Source: DASQPR01 sp035263025
GTDB lineage: Bacteria; Actinomycetota; Actinomycetes; Mycobacteriales; Micromonosporaceae
Length of the DNA: 13,715 bases
Assembly: GCA_035263025.1 (NCBI GenBank)
Contig: DATFRR010000069.1
Coordinates: 1-13,715 of the forward strand
Direction of reading: 5' to 3'
Position numbers and translations under genes: made by a program. Each line of letters opens with the position of its first letter. Position 1 is the stretch's first letter. The notes below the pieces were generated by a model. The model was given only the letters and a program-made list of their open reading frames with translations. It was not told where the DNA came from and searched no databases. Below, piece by piece: positions 1 through 6,794 of the stretch.

Positions 1-617
1 CGCAGCGGACGGCGCTCGCTGAACGGATCGTGGGCTTCGAGCGTGAGGCAACGGCGCTGCCGCGTGGCGACGGCTACGGGTTCGTACCCATCGGTGCGCC
101 CGGCCCGCACCGCACGTGGCCGGACGCGATCCGCGCGGACCGGGCCACCGTGATGACCGCCGCGCACCACGTGGGTGACGACGAACCTGTGGGTGCCGGC
201 GACCTCGCGGGTGCTGGCGACCTAACGCGTGCCGTGAACGACTGCCTCGCCAGCGCAGAACGTCGGCTCGCATCCGTCGAATCCATCTGCTTCCTCGACG
301 ACCTCACGATCAAGAACGTGATCGTGTCCGGCGGGCAACTGCAGGGCATCGTCGACTTCGACGTTGTGTGCTACGGCGATCCGATGTACTGGCTCGCGCT
401 CACGGAGGTGGCAGTGCTCAGCGACGTCGGTGCGGCCGGCCAGTCGTACGTTGACGAACTCGTACGGCTCTGGGCACCGTCCGATGTGGAGCGTGCGAAC
501 CTGGCGCTCTACTGCGCCGTACACGCCATTGCGTTCTTGGGTTGGGACACCGACGATGCGCCGCGGCGGCAACGGCTGGTCGACGCGACACACCGGTGGC
601 TCGCCGCGAGTCAGTAG
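1..617 (+). CDS. APH-family phosphotransferase, C-terminal part (5' end outside window)
   Basis: The reading frame (first full codon at base 3) is open to the window edge, so only the last 205 residues or so are visible and the GTG at 30 is probably internal. The visible part matches the C-terminal lobe of the aminoglycoside/choline kinase-like phosphotransferase family, which transfers ATP phosphate to small hydroxylated substrates. FLDDLTIKN (bases 291-317) sits where the Brenner catalytic loop HxDxxxxN lies. Its Asp and Asn are kept, but Leu replaces the usual His. GIVDFD (345-362) supplies the metal-binding Asp of the DFG-like motif, followed by YGDPMYWLAL, also typical of the family. The substrate cannot be deduced; nothing here shows antibiotic resistance. 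It ends TAG 37 bp before the stop of the convergent P-loop kinase, with no clear terminator between them. Confidence 0.8.
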   Translation, partial: QRTALAERIVGFEREATALPRGDGYGFVPIGAPGPHRTWPDAIRADRATVMTAAHHVGDDEPVGAGDLAGAGDLTRAVNDCLASAERRLASVESICFLDDLTIKNVIVSGGQLQGIVDFDVVCYGDPMYWLALTEVAVLSDVGAAGQSYVDELVRLWAPSDVERANLALYCAVHAIAFLGWDTDDAPRRQRLVDATHRWLAASQ

Positions 618-654
618 CCGCAAAGCGCTTGGTGGCGGAGATCCGATCGTAAGT

Positions 655-1245
655 TCAGAACGGTTCGGCCACCACGTCGACGGAGACGCGGGGCTCCGGC
701 GGCGTCGACTCGTCGGCGATCCATGCCGCGACCGCGTCCAGGTCCACCGGACCGGTGGTATCCACGCGCAGCGTCGCACCGAGCCCGAGTGGCTCGGCAT
801 ATCGGCGGCACAGCTCCCATTCGTCGTCGTCGGGTAGCGCGCCGTGAATCGGGTGCCGTGGATAACGTGCCTCGAAGCGACCGCGCGCGGTCTCGAAGGG
901 TACGTCGCACCAGACTTCCAACGGTGCCTCGCGACCCGCTCGACGCAGGCCGTCCTCGGCGAGATGCCGTACGTGCGCCAGCCAGCACGACTCCAGGATC
1001 GCGCCGCTCGGCGCGTCGGCGAGCAGCGCCCACATCGCCTCGCTGGCGGCGGCGCCCAGCTCGTTGTTCCAGAGTCGCTGCGCGCGACCGTCGGACGGCT
1101 CGTCACCCAGGATGTCGGCGGTGGCCTCCTTGATGACGTCCTTGCTGAACAACGGGAGGGCGAGGCGCCGTGACAGGCCGCGGGCGATCGTCGTCTTGCC
1201 CGCTCCCGGCAGTCCATTGACAAGGATGACCGGCGCGACCGGCAT
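655..1245 (-). CDS. P-loop small-molecule kinase / AAA_33-type ATPase
   Basis: A 196-residue cytoplasmic protein. Residues 11-19, GLPGAGKTT, form a Walker A P-loop only ten residues from the start, as in zeta-toxin, chloramphenicol-phosphotransferase and gluconate-kinase-like nucleoside triphosphatases. The LPLFSKD segment, an ILESCW strand and a VDTTGPVD C-terminal strand fit the same kinase group (inference from family pattern). The ATG at 1245 is well supported by GGGAGG (complement of 1250-1255) four bases upstream. It converges on the phosphotransferase and is divergent from the sigma factor, so it is probably transcribed alone. The substrate is unknown. No antitoxin-like gene lies beside it, so a toxin role is not supported. 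Confidence 0.85.
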   Translation of the reverse strand: MPVAPVILVNGLPGAGKTTIARGLSRRLALPLFSKDVIKEATADILGDEPSDGRAQRLWNNELGAAASEAMWALLADAPSGAILESCWLAHVRHLAEDGLRRAGREAPLEVWCDVPFETARGRFEARYPRHPIHGALPDDDEWELCRRYAEPLGLGATLRVDTTGPVDLDAVAAWIADESTPPEPRVSVDVVAEPF

Positions 1246-1528
1246 GTGGCCTCCCGTAACCGCGTTGACCTGCCCCGACGAGCAGTTCCATGGGCACGAG
1301 CATAGGGGCGATCTCGGTGGGCGAGGCCCGCTCGGCGGATCTCGTACCTCGGGCTCAGCGCCGCGGGCGGCCTACCGGTACGCCCGGTAGCCAGAGCGGT
1401 GTTGTCGCGCTCGACAACCCTGCGTTCGGTGAAAGTTGGCAGGCCGGGGCGGTAAACCGACGTGCCGACTCGGGCGTCGTATGCGCGTGGCACCAAGACT
1501 CGTGGCCGCGACATGGGACGGTGGGCCG
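1246..1528. promoter_or_regulatory. Divergent spacer with two palindromes
   Basis: This 283-bp region separates the minus-strand kinase from the plus-strand sigma factor and should hold both promoters. Two short perfect inverted repeats stand out: CTACCGG (1372-1378) with CCGGTAG (1384-1390), and GTTGTCG (1401-1407) with CGACAAC (1412-1418). The second is an 18-bp element of operator-like size. I could not place a convincing -35/-10 pair for either gene, and no open frame here looks coding. Confidence 0.35.
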
Positions 1529-2059
1529 ATGCTGGCCGCCGACGCAGCGACCGGGTGGACCGCCGACGAAGCGGTCACTCGGTTGTTCGCCGCGCACTAC
1601 CGCTCCCTGGTGCGACTCGCGACGTTGCTGCTGGACGACACCGGCCGGGCGGAGGAGATCGTCTCCGACGCGTACGTGGCGATGCACAGCCGGTGGCGAT
1701 CGCTGGACGATACCGACAAGGCGCTGGCGTACCTTCGTGCGACCGTCGTCAACCGGTCGCGCTCGGCGCTGCGCCATCGCCGGGTGGTCGAGCGCCATGC
1801 CGCCGCGTCGGCCGCGGAAGCGAGCATGACCGCGCCGAGTGCAGAGTCGGGCGCGCTCGCTCGGCTCCAGCACGACGTCGTGCTCGCCACGCTCGCCGAG
1901 TTGCCGGCCAGGCAACGGGAAGCGCTTGTGTTGCGCTACTACGGCGACCTGTCCGAGGCGGAGATCGCCGAGGCGATGGGGTGCAGTCGAGGTGCCGTGA
2001 AGAGCCATGCCGCGCGCGGCATGGCCGCACTCCGCAATCGGATGGAGCGATGGACATGA
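1529..2059 (+). CDS. SigE-family ECF RNA polymerase sigma factor
   Basis: A 176-residue alternative sigma factor with the two-domain ECF layout. Region 2 (about residues 15-86) contains LFAAHYRSLVRLA, the core-binding AEEIVSDAYVAMHSRW segment and the promoter-melting LRATVVNRSRSALRHRR segment. Region 4 (about 118-168) contains LPARQREALVLRYYGDLSEA and the -35-reading helix-turn-helix AEAMGCSRGAVKSHAARGM. This pattern is the SigE-family group common in actinomycetes (known family). I chose the ATG at 1529 because GGGACGG (1515-1521) is suitably placed and the length is normal; an in-frame ATG at 1481 would add 16 residues without homology-like character. Its ATG at 2056 overlap with the next gene implies translational coupling to a membrane partner, probably its regulator. 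Confidence 0.92.
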   Translation: MLAADAATGWTADEAVTRLFAAHYRSLVRLATLLLDDTGRAEEIVSDAYVAMHSRWRSLDDTDKALAYLRATVVNRSRSALRHRRVVERHAAASAAEASMTAPSAESGALARLQHDVVLATLAELPARQREALVLRYYGDLSEAEIAEAMGCSRGAVKSHAARGMAALRNRMERWT

Positions 2060-3210
2060 CCGGCTTCCCGCCGGAGGGCGGCGCCGACCGCGACGACGAG
2101 ACCGTCCGGCTGTCGCGCGGGCTCGGTGGCCACGCGGTCGACCTCGGCGCACTCCTGCACGAGGCGCTCGAGGACCGCGCGGCGAACGTGACACTCGCCC
2201 CGGACGCGCTCGGCGACATTCGACGGCGGATCGCGGCCAAGCGCGCGCGGTGGTGGACGTTTCCCGCCCTGCGCAGCCGAGGAGCAACCATGATCAGCCT
2301 GAGCACCGCGGTGGCCGCGAGCGTCGCGGCGGTCACCATTGGGTTCGCCAGTTGTACGCCGCAGAACCCGAACCCGAACCCGAACCCGAATCCGGCCGGC
2401 CCGAGCGCAAGCAGCGGCCCGATCAGCACCGGTTCGCCGACCACCGGAGCGACCTCGCCGACCGGTACGCCGACCAGCCCGCCGCCGGGCGGCACGGTCA
2501 CCGCGAACGTACCGATCTACTACATTGGCGCGAACGACCTGCTCTACCGCGAGTACCACCGCATCCCGGCCGGGAACGGCACGCCGGCCGCGCAAGTGAA
2601 GGCCGGCATCACGCAGATGCTGGATGGCCGGACCGCCTACGACCACGACTACGTCAGCCAGTGGCCGGCCAGCGCGTCGGTGCGCAGCGTCTCGATCTCC
2701 GGTGGGGTGGCCACCGTCGACCTGCACGGCGCAACCGTCAACGGTGACGATCCGGCCGGCAACAAGGCGGCCATCCAGCAGCTCATCTGGACCGCCACGG
2801 CGTTCCAGGGCGCCACCGGTGTCCGGCTGCTATTCGACGGCCAGGCGCGCGCGACGTTGTGGGCGAGCCGCCAGCCGGTCGCCGGCGTACTCCACCGCGC
2901 GGCGGCGGTCGACGCGCTCGCGCCGGTGTGGGTCATTGACCCGCAACAGAACGCGGTCACCGGCACCTCGGTCACCGTGAACCTCGCGGGCATCGTCTTC
3001 GAGGGCACGATTCAAATGCGGGTACGGTCAGCCGCCGGCAAGGTCGTCGTCCAGAAGACCGTCCAGCTGAGCGTCGGCGCACCGGTGCAAGGCGTCGCCA
3101 CCGTGCACATCACGCTGACGCCCGGCACGTACACGGTCGAGGCGTACGAGGTGTCGTTGAAGGACGGCTCGATCGTGGCGCTGGACGGCCACACGTTCAC
3201 CGTGCACTGA
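2056..3210 (+). CDS. Membrane-anchored GerMN/Gmad2 protein, putative partner (anti-sigma-like) of the ECF sigma factor
   Basis: A 384-residue protein. Residues 1-78 are a charged, probably cytoplasmic segment ending in a basic stretch (DIRRRIAAKRARWW), reminiscent of short anti-sigma N-termini. Residues 79-100 form one hydrophobic helix ending FASC. A low-complexity linker follows, with five NP dipeptides at 104-113 and then Pro/Ser/Thr/Gly. Residues from about 151 to 265 resemble a GerMN domain (VPIYYIG..., VATVDLHGA, a conserved QLIWTAT segment), and about 289-384 a Gmad2 Ig-like domain (PVWVIDPQQNAVTG). Both domains are known from actinobacterial and spore-former envelope proteins. The ATG at 2056 is favoured over 2050 because GGAG (2044-2047) lies eight bases upstream and it makes the ATGA overlap. 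Control of the sigma factor is inferred from coupling and topology; no classical zinc-binding anti-sigma motif is seen. Confidence 0.85.
   Translation: MTGFPPEGGADRDDETVRLSRGLGGHAVDLGALLHEALEDRAANVTLAPDALGDIRRRIAAKRARWWTFPALRSRGATMISLSTAVAASVAAVTIGFASCTPQNPNPNPNPNPAGPSASSGPISTGSPTTGATSPTGTPTSPPPGGTVTANVPIYYIGANDLLYREYHRIPAGNGTPAAQVKAGITQMLDGRTAYDHDYVSQWPASASVRSVSISGGVATVDLHGATVNGDDPAGNKAAIQQLIWTATAFQGATGVRLLFDGQARATLWASRQPVAGVLHRAAAVDALAPVWVIDPQQNAVTGTSVTVNLAGIVFEGTIQMRVRSAAGKVVVQKTVQLSVGAPVQGVATVHITLTPGTYTVEAYEVSLKDGSIVALDGHTFTVH
2365..2394 (+). repeat. Hexanucleotide tandem repeat (five Asn-Pro units)
   Basis: AACCCG occurs four times in a row, then AATCCG, encoding five Asn-Pro units just outside the membrane helix of the GerMN protein. 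It lies in the extracellular linker. Because the unit is six bases, copy-number change would keep the frame. Confidence 0.9.
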
Positions 3211-3237
3211 TCGGCGCCCTGTCCAGTACGTGGACTG

Positions 3238-3280
3238 GTGTGGCGTGCGAGGTTCCCGGATCGGACCGGACACGCCACAC
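3238..3280. promoter_or_regulatory. 10-bp inverted repeat upstream of hisE
   Basis: GTGTGGCGTG (3238-3247) is perfectly complementary to CACGCCACAC (3271-3280) across a 23-base loop, which can itself form a short inner stem (GGTTCC/GGACC with one bulge). It lies in the 79-bp gap between the GerMN gene and hisE and ends nine bases before the proposed hisE start. No T-run follows, so a standard intrinsic terminator is not supported. An operator or leader hairpin for hisE, or a Rho-assisted terminator of the gene before it, is possible. Confidence 0.45.
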
Positions 3281-3289
3281 TTGCGTGTT

Positions 3290-3553
3290 GTGAAGACATT
3301 CGACGACCTGTGGGCCGAGTTGCGCACTCGGGCCGACGCGCGCCCGCCGGGCTCCGGCACCGTGGCGCTGCTCGACCGCGGCGTACACGAGGTCGGCAAG
3401 AAGGTCGTCGAAGAGGCGGCCGAGGCGTGGATGGCCGCCGAACACGAAGGGCGCGACCGCGCCGCCGAAGAGATCTCGCAGCTGCTTTACCACGTACAGG
3501 TGTTGATGATCGCCACCGGCCTCGACCTCGACGACGTCTACCAGCACCTGTGA
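3290..3553 (+). CDS. hisE: Phosphoribosyl-ATP pyrophosphatase (HisE)
   Basis: An 87-residue enzyme of histidine biosynthesis that hydrolyses phosphoribosyl-ATP to phosphoribosyl-AMP and pyrophosphate in the cytoplasm. The all-helical MazG-like fold is evident: KKVVEEAAEAWMAAEHE carries the metal-binding Glu residues, followed by AAEEISQLLYHVQVLM, then the conserved end LDLDDVYQHL. The start is taken as GTG 3290 because VKTFDDLWAEL is where actinobacterial HisE homology begins; GTG 3230 would add 20 residues that look unrelated. No SD precedes GTG 3290, so a leaderless transcript is possible. It is followed 11 bp later by hisG, which uses the product of the preceding pathway and makes the HisE substrate. 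Confidence 0.95.
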   Translation: MKTFDDLWAELRTRADARPPGSGTVALLDRGVHEVGKKVVEEAAEAWMAAEHEGRDRAAEEISQLLYHVQVLMIATGLDLDDVYQHL

Positions 3554-3564
3554 GGATCCCGACC

Positions 3565-4410
3565 ATGTTGCGCATCGCCGTGCCGAACAAGGGCACGCTG
3601 TCGTTGCCCGCCGCGACCATGCTGGCCGAGGCCGGCTATCGGCAACGCACCGACGATCGGGAGCTCGTCTGCCGCGACGAGGACAACGGCGTGGAGTTCT
3701 TCTACCTCCGGCCGCGCGATATCACAACGTACGTGGCGTCCGGCGACCTGGACCTCGGCGTGACGGGGCGCGACCTGCTGGTCGACTCGGCGGTCGATGC
3801 GATCGAGGTGCTCGACCTCGGGTTCGCGCCCGCCACGTTCCGGTTCGCCGCGCGACCCGGCACGCTGAGCAGCGTCGAGGAGCTGGCCGGGCGACGCGTC
3901 GCGACGTCCTACCCGGGCGTGGTCGCGAAGCACCTTGCGGATCTCGATATCGACGCGACGGTGGTCCGCCTCGATGGCGCTGTCGAGAACGCGATCCGCC
4001 TCGGCGTCGCCGATGTGATCGCGGACGTGGTGGCGACCGGCAACACACTTCGCCAGGCCGGTCTCGAAACTATCGGCAAGCCCATCCTCGAGTCGTCCGC
4101 GTTGCTCATCGGCCGCGACGGAGTCGAGCTGACGCCGGGCGTTCCGCAAATGGTACGTCGTCTGCAGGGCGTACTGGTGGCCCGGCGGTACGTGATGCTC
4201 GCGTACGACGTCCGAGTGGACCGTCTCGAAGACGCCTGCGCGCTGACGCCGGGCATCGAGTCGCCGACCGTGTCGCCGCTGCACCGCGAGGGATGGGTCG
4301 CCGTACAGGCCATGGTGTTGCGCGGCGAGGTGCACCGGGTGATGGACGAGCTCTACGAGGTCGGCGCGCGCGCCATCCTCGTCACCGCGCTCGACGCCTG
4401 CCGACTCTGA
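3565..4410 (+). CDS. hisG: ATP phosphoribosyltransferase, long form (HisG)
   Basis: A 281-residue enzyme for the first committed step of histidine synthesis: ATP plus PRPP gives N1-(5-phosphoribosyl)-ATP. It begins MLRIAVPNKG, typical of HisG. GDLDLGVTGRDLL belongs to the periplasmic-binding-like catalytic fold, and ADVVATGNTLRQAGL (about 152-167) is the PRPP-binding loop. The length and the C-terminal part from about residue 208 (including SPTVSPLHREGWVAVQAMV) show the long, HisZ-independent form with an ACT-like regulatory domain, which in the family mediates feedback inhibition by histidine. The SD GAGG (3552-3555) overlaps the hisE stop nine bases before the ATG, so the two are one operon. 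Its stop lies six bases from the end of the convergent TPR protein gene. Confidence 0.97.
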   Translation: MLRIAVPNKGTLSLPAATMLAEAGYRQRTDDRELVCRDEDNGVEFFYLRPRDITTYVASGDLDLGVTGRDLLVDSAVDAIEVLDLGFAPATFRFAARPGTLSSVEELAGRRVATSYPGVVAKHLADLDIDATVVRLDGAVENAIRLGVADVIADVVATGNTLRQAGLETIGKPILESSALLIGRDGVELTPGVPQMVRRLQGVLVARRYVMLAYDVRVDRLEDACALTPGIESPTVSPLHREGWVAVQAMVLRGEVHRVMDELYEVGARAILVTALDACRL

Positions 4411-4416
4411 GCTCGG

Positions 4417-6102
4417 CTACATCGCGGCCGGGGTGCCGGCCGGACGGAGACCGGCGGCGTACGTGTCGAGCCAGGCGAGCTGCGCCGGTGCGATCGCAAG
4501 TGCGACACCGCGCGCGAGAGCCACCTTCGACAGTGCGGTGGGCGCGTCGAGACCGAGGCGGACGCCGACCGCCGCCGCGACGATCGCCGATGCGCCGGCC
4601 GCGGTCGGACAGGTGATCGCGACGCACGCGCCGGATCGCAAACGCTCCGCGACGGCGTCGACCGCCGCGCCGATCGTCGGCGCGTTCGGCGGACGACCGG
4701 GCGTCACGGGAACATCGACGACCTCGACATCGGGCGCGCGCAGCGGGTGGCGCGGGCCGAGCGGGTCGGTAGCGAACGTGGCGACGATCATGTCGAATCC
4801 CGCCGCCAACTCAGCCATCTCAGCCATCTCAGGGGTTGCGTCCGCGTGGCCCGGCGTCGCCCGGCTTGGCAGCGCGGCCAATGCGAGCATGCCCGGTGTC
4901 GAAGTTGCCACGCGGTAGAGATGAATGGTCGACGGTGGCGCGCCGGCGTCCCTCGCGACGACCGCCGCCGCGACGAAGGCGCGATGACGGCGCGCTCGGT
5001 GCCGCCACCCGACCCAGGTGACCGCGTGCTCCACGGTTTCCAGCAACGCACCCATCGCGGCGACCGCGGTGAGCACGGAAAGCCAGATCGCCGGACCGTC
5101 CGACAGTGCGTGCACGTTGACGACGGACACCACCTGCGCGGCGATCACGACGGCGACCAGAACCACCCCCGCCACCGGCCCGGCGCGGCGCGCAGCGAGG
5201 GCCAGTGCTCGGCGACGTGCGTACGCCACCGGTCCGACCCACGCGATCACGGTGCCGACGTAGACCGCGAGCACCCCGACCGCCAGGTACGCACCGGTCG
5301 GTGGCAACGACACCTGTGCCATCACGCCGACGCCGCAGAGCAGCGCGCCGTATCCGGCGAGGTTCACTAGCCCGACGGCGATCGCGGTGGCACACGCCCG
5401 CTCGAGAGATCGCGTCCGTCGCTTGGCGCGCGTGCTGATTGCGGTGATCGCACCGGCCCGATCGATGACGCGCAGCCAGCGCCGCCCGCGATACGCCGCG
5501 TCGGCGGCAAGCGCCCGGAGGGTGATGTTGCGCGGTTCGAGTGCGATCAGGGCCGCGAAGATCGCATCGGACTCGGCGCGGGCGCCCAAGGCGTCGAGCG
5601 CCAACGCGTACGAGCCGGCGAGCCGAACCGCGTGCCGGCCGCCGCCGACGACGGCACCGTTCGCTTCGGTCGCGCACGACAGCACCTGCCGGTACCCCTC
5701 CTCGGAGTGCTCCTGGAGCCAGGCTGCGGCCAGCGCGTCGTATCCGCCGACGGACCTCGGGTCGTACGCGATGGCCAGTTCCGCGGCGTCGCGCGCCTCG
5801 GCCAACCGGTCAAGCGCGGTCAGCGCCGTCGACCGAATGGTCAGCGCCGACACGTCGTCGGGCGCAACACGGAGCGCCGCGTCGGCGAACTGCAGAGCGC
5901 TCGCGTGTCGGCCGGCGTCGTTCGCGACCACCGCCAGTGCGACCAATGTCTCGCCCGAATCCGGACGGTCGCGCAGGATGTCGAGCAACTCGTCCATCGC
6001 GTCCCGGTGGGCGCCGCGAGCAACGGCCGCCCGTGCCCGGGCGAATCGAGCATCGCGTCCTGGCGCGGTCGGGGAAAGCTCCTCCGCCGGGGACGCCGCC
6101 AT
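4417..6102 (-). CDS. TPR / four-helix membrane protein with degenerate tyrosine-phosphatase-like C-terminus
   Basis: A 561-residue protein of unrecognised function. Residues 17-225 are Ala-rich helical repeats with tetratricopeptide character (for example SALQFADAALRVAPDD and EARDAAELAIAYDP). Four hydrophobic segments follow at about 236-258, 268-291, 307-329 and 338-358, with basic stretches beside them. The C-terminal 433-552 region follows the order of a dual-specificity/tyrosine phosphatase: GFDMIVATF, a VDVPVT strand, a helix, GACVAITCPTAAGAS at the P-loop position (Cys498), then LGLDAPTALSKV and APAQLAWLDTY. The P-loop HCxxGxxR(S/T) is degraded, with Thr for His and Ala for the catalytic Arg, so catalysis is unlikely. 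ATG 6102 is preferred over GTG 6108 because GATAAT (complement of 6111-6116) would start a leaderless transcript at or next to it; no SD is visible. Domain calls are by eye. Confidence 0.75.
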   Translation of the reverse strand: MAASPAEELSPTAPGRDARFARARAAVARGAHRDAMDELLDILRDRPDSGETLVALAVVANDAGRHASALQFADAALRVAPDDVSALTIRSTALTALDRLAEARDAAELAIAYDPRSVGGYDALAAAWLQEHSEEGYRQVLSCATEANGAVVGGGRHAVRLAGSYALALDALGARAESDAIFAALIALEPRNITLRALAADAAYRGRRWLRVIDRAGAITAISTRAKRRTRSLERACATAIAVGLVNLAGYGALLCGVGVMAQVSLPPTGAYLAVGVLAVYVGTVIAWVGPVAYARRRALALAARRAGPVAGVVLVAVVIAAQVVSVVNVHALSDGPAIWLSVLTAVAAMGALLETVEHAVTWVGWRHRARRHRAFVAAAVVARDAGAPPSTIHLYRVATSTPGMLALAALPSRATPGHADATPEMAEMAELAAGFDMIVATFATDPLGPRHPLRAPDVEVVDVPVTPGRPPNAPTIGAAVDAVAERLRSGACVAITCPTAAGASAIVAAAVGVRLGLDAPTALSKVALARGVALAIAPAQLAWLDTYAAGLRPAGTPAAM

Positions 6103-6110
6103 GGGCACGA

Positions 6111-6116
6111 ATTATC
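6111..6116 (-). promoter_or_regulatory. -10 element GATAAT for the TPR membrane protein
   Basis: On the minus strand GATAAT matches the TATAAT consensus at five of six positions and ends nine bases before ATG 6102, so transcription would begin at or within about two bases of the ATG. No good -35 hexamer lies 17 bases upstream. This fits a leaderless mRNA, common in actinobacteria. Confidence 0.4.
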
Positions 6117-6155
6117 GTCAGGCCGCGTGGTCGCCGCTAGGTCGTCCGCCCGCGC

Positions 6156-6164
6156 TGTGGACAA
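6156..6164 (-). promoter_or_regulatory. Perfect DnaA box (TTGTCCACA on minus strand)
   Basis: TGTGGACAA on the plus strand reads TTGTCCACA on the minus strand, the consensus DnaA box of high-GC actinobacteria. It sits in the 124-bp divergent spacer between the TPR membrane protein and the PH-like protein. It is a single copy, so it is not a replication origin; binding by DnaA is inferred only. Confidence 0.4.
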
Positions 6165-6226
6165 CGACGGCGTACGGAGCGGGGGCCGCCGCCGATGCTC
6201 AGGCGGGGATGGCACACTCATTACCC

Positions 6227-6754
6227 GTGAGTGAACCGGCGCTGCGCAGCGGCATCGCGATGACCGTCGACGCGCAGGCGCGCAAGGCGAGGAAGGTGGC
6301 GTACGTCGCCGCCGGGCTCGTCGCGATCGTCTTTACCGCCGTCGCGTTCACGTTGCACGGCAGGACCGAGAGCGGCCGCAGCGAGTTCCACATCGAGGAC
6401 CAGATCGCGATGATCGTCCTTGGCGTACTCGCCGCCGCCGGCATCCTGATGTTCACGCGGCCCCGGATCATCGCCGACCGGCAGGGGGTACGAGTCCGCA
6501 ATCTGCTCGCCTGGAAGTACTTCCCGTGGGACGTAATCGCGGCGGTGCGCTTCGACCGCGGGTCGCCATGGGTGGCGCTCGATCTCGAGAACGACGATGT
6601 GATCTCGGTGATGGCGGTGCAGGCGGCGGACAAGGATTACGCCGTCGACACCGTACGCACGCTGCGCCGGCTCCTCGACGCGAGCCGCGACGAGCGCGAC
6701 GCGGGATCCCAAGATCGCGAAGACGGAGCCACGGACGCGGCGGCCGCGCGCTGA
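6227..6754 (+). CDS. Two-helix membrane protein with bacterial PH-like domain
   Basis: A 175-residue protein. Two membrane helices lie near residues 24-43 (VAYVAAGLVAIVFTAVAFTL) and 62-79 (IAMIVLGVLAAAGILMF), with a short extracellular loop. A cytoplasmic segment follows: PRIIADRQGVRVRNLLAWKYFPWDVIAAVRFDRGSPWVALDLENDDVI pattern (about 80-127), a beta-rich bacterial PH-like fold, then a helical, charged tail. Such small PH-domain membrane proteins are common and uncharacterised in actinobacteria; their molecular role is not known. GTG 6227 is chosen because VSEPALR resembles the usual N-terminus; ATG 6209 would add six residues. No good SD is present at either start. It runs divergent to the TPR protein and toward the infC promoter. 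Confidence 0.8.
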   Translation: MSEPALRSGIAMTVDAQARKARKVAYVAAGLVAIVFTAVAFTLHGRTESGRSEFHIEDQIAMIVLGVLAAAGILMFTRPRIIADRQGVRVRNLLAWKYFPWDVIAAVRFDRGSPWVALDLENDDVISVMAVQAADKDYAVDTVRTLRRLLDASRDERDAGSQDREDGATDAAAAR

Positions 6755-6779
6755 CATTTCGATCCTCGGCCTCGCTGAC

Positions 6780-6788
6780 TGCTATAGT
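6780..6788 (+). promoter_or_regulatory. Extended -10 promoter of the infC operon
   Basis: TGCTATAGT is a TGn extended -10 with TATAGT matching five of six consensus positions. Transcription would start near 6795, giving a leader of about 240 bases before infC. No good -35 lies 17 bases upstream (CTGACA at 6751-6756 is too far), as expected for an extended -10 type. Confidence 0.6.
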
Positions 6789-6794
6789 TGCGCT

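Noticed and set aside
618..654. AAGCGCTT palindrome (625-632) as bidirectional terminator
   Set aside because: Only 8 bp with no loop and no T-run on either strand.
655..1245. Zeta-type toxin of a toxin-antitoxin pair
   Set aside because: P-loop type is compatible, but no small antitoxin gene adjoins it on the same strand.
222..1514. 430-residue minus-strand open frame
   Set aside because: An Arg/Pro/Ser-rich shadow crossing the phosphotransferase and the kinase, typical of GC-rich DNA.
1462..2055. Open frame upstream of and continuous with the GerMN protein (would give 582 residues)
   Set aside because: It runs across the sigma factor in another frame, is Arg/Gly-rich low-quality sequence, and the ATGA overlap with SD at 2044-2047 gives a better start.
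6156..6164. Replication origin
   Set aside because: Only one DnaA box, no cluster, no AT-rich region and no dnaA/dnaN neighbourhood.
5387..6226. Long plus-strand frame joined to the PH-like gene (455 residues)
   Set aside because: It is antisense to the TPR membrane protein and has Ala/Ser/Arg shadow composition; homology-like sequence begins at GTG 6227.
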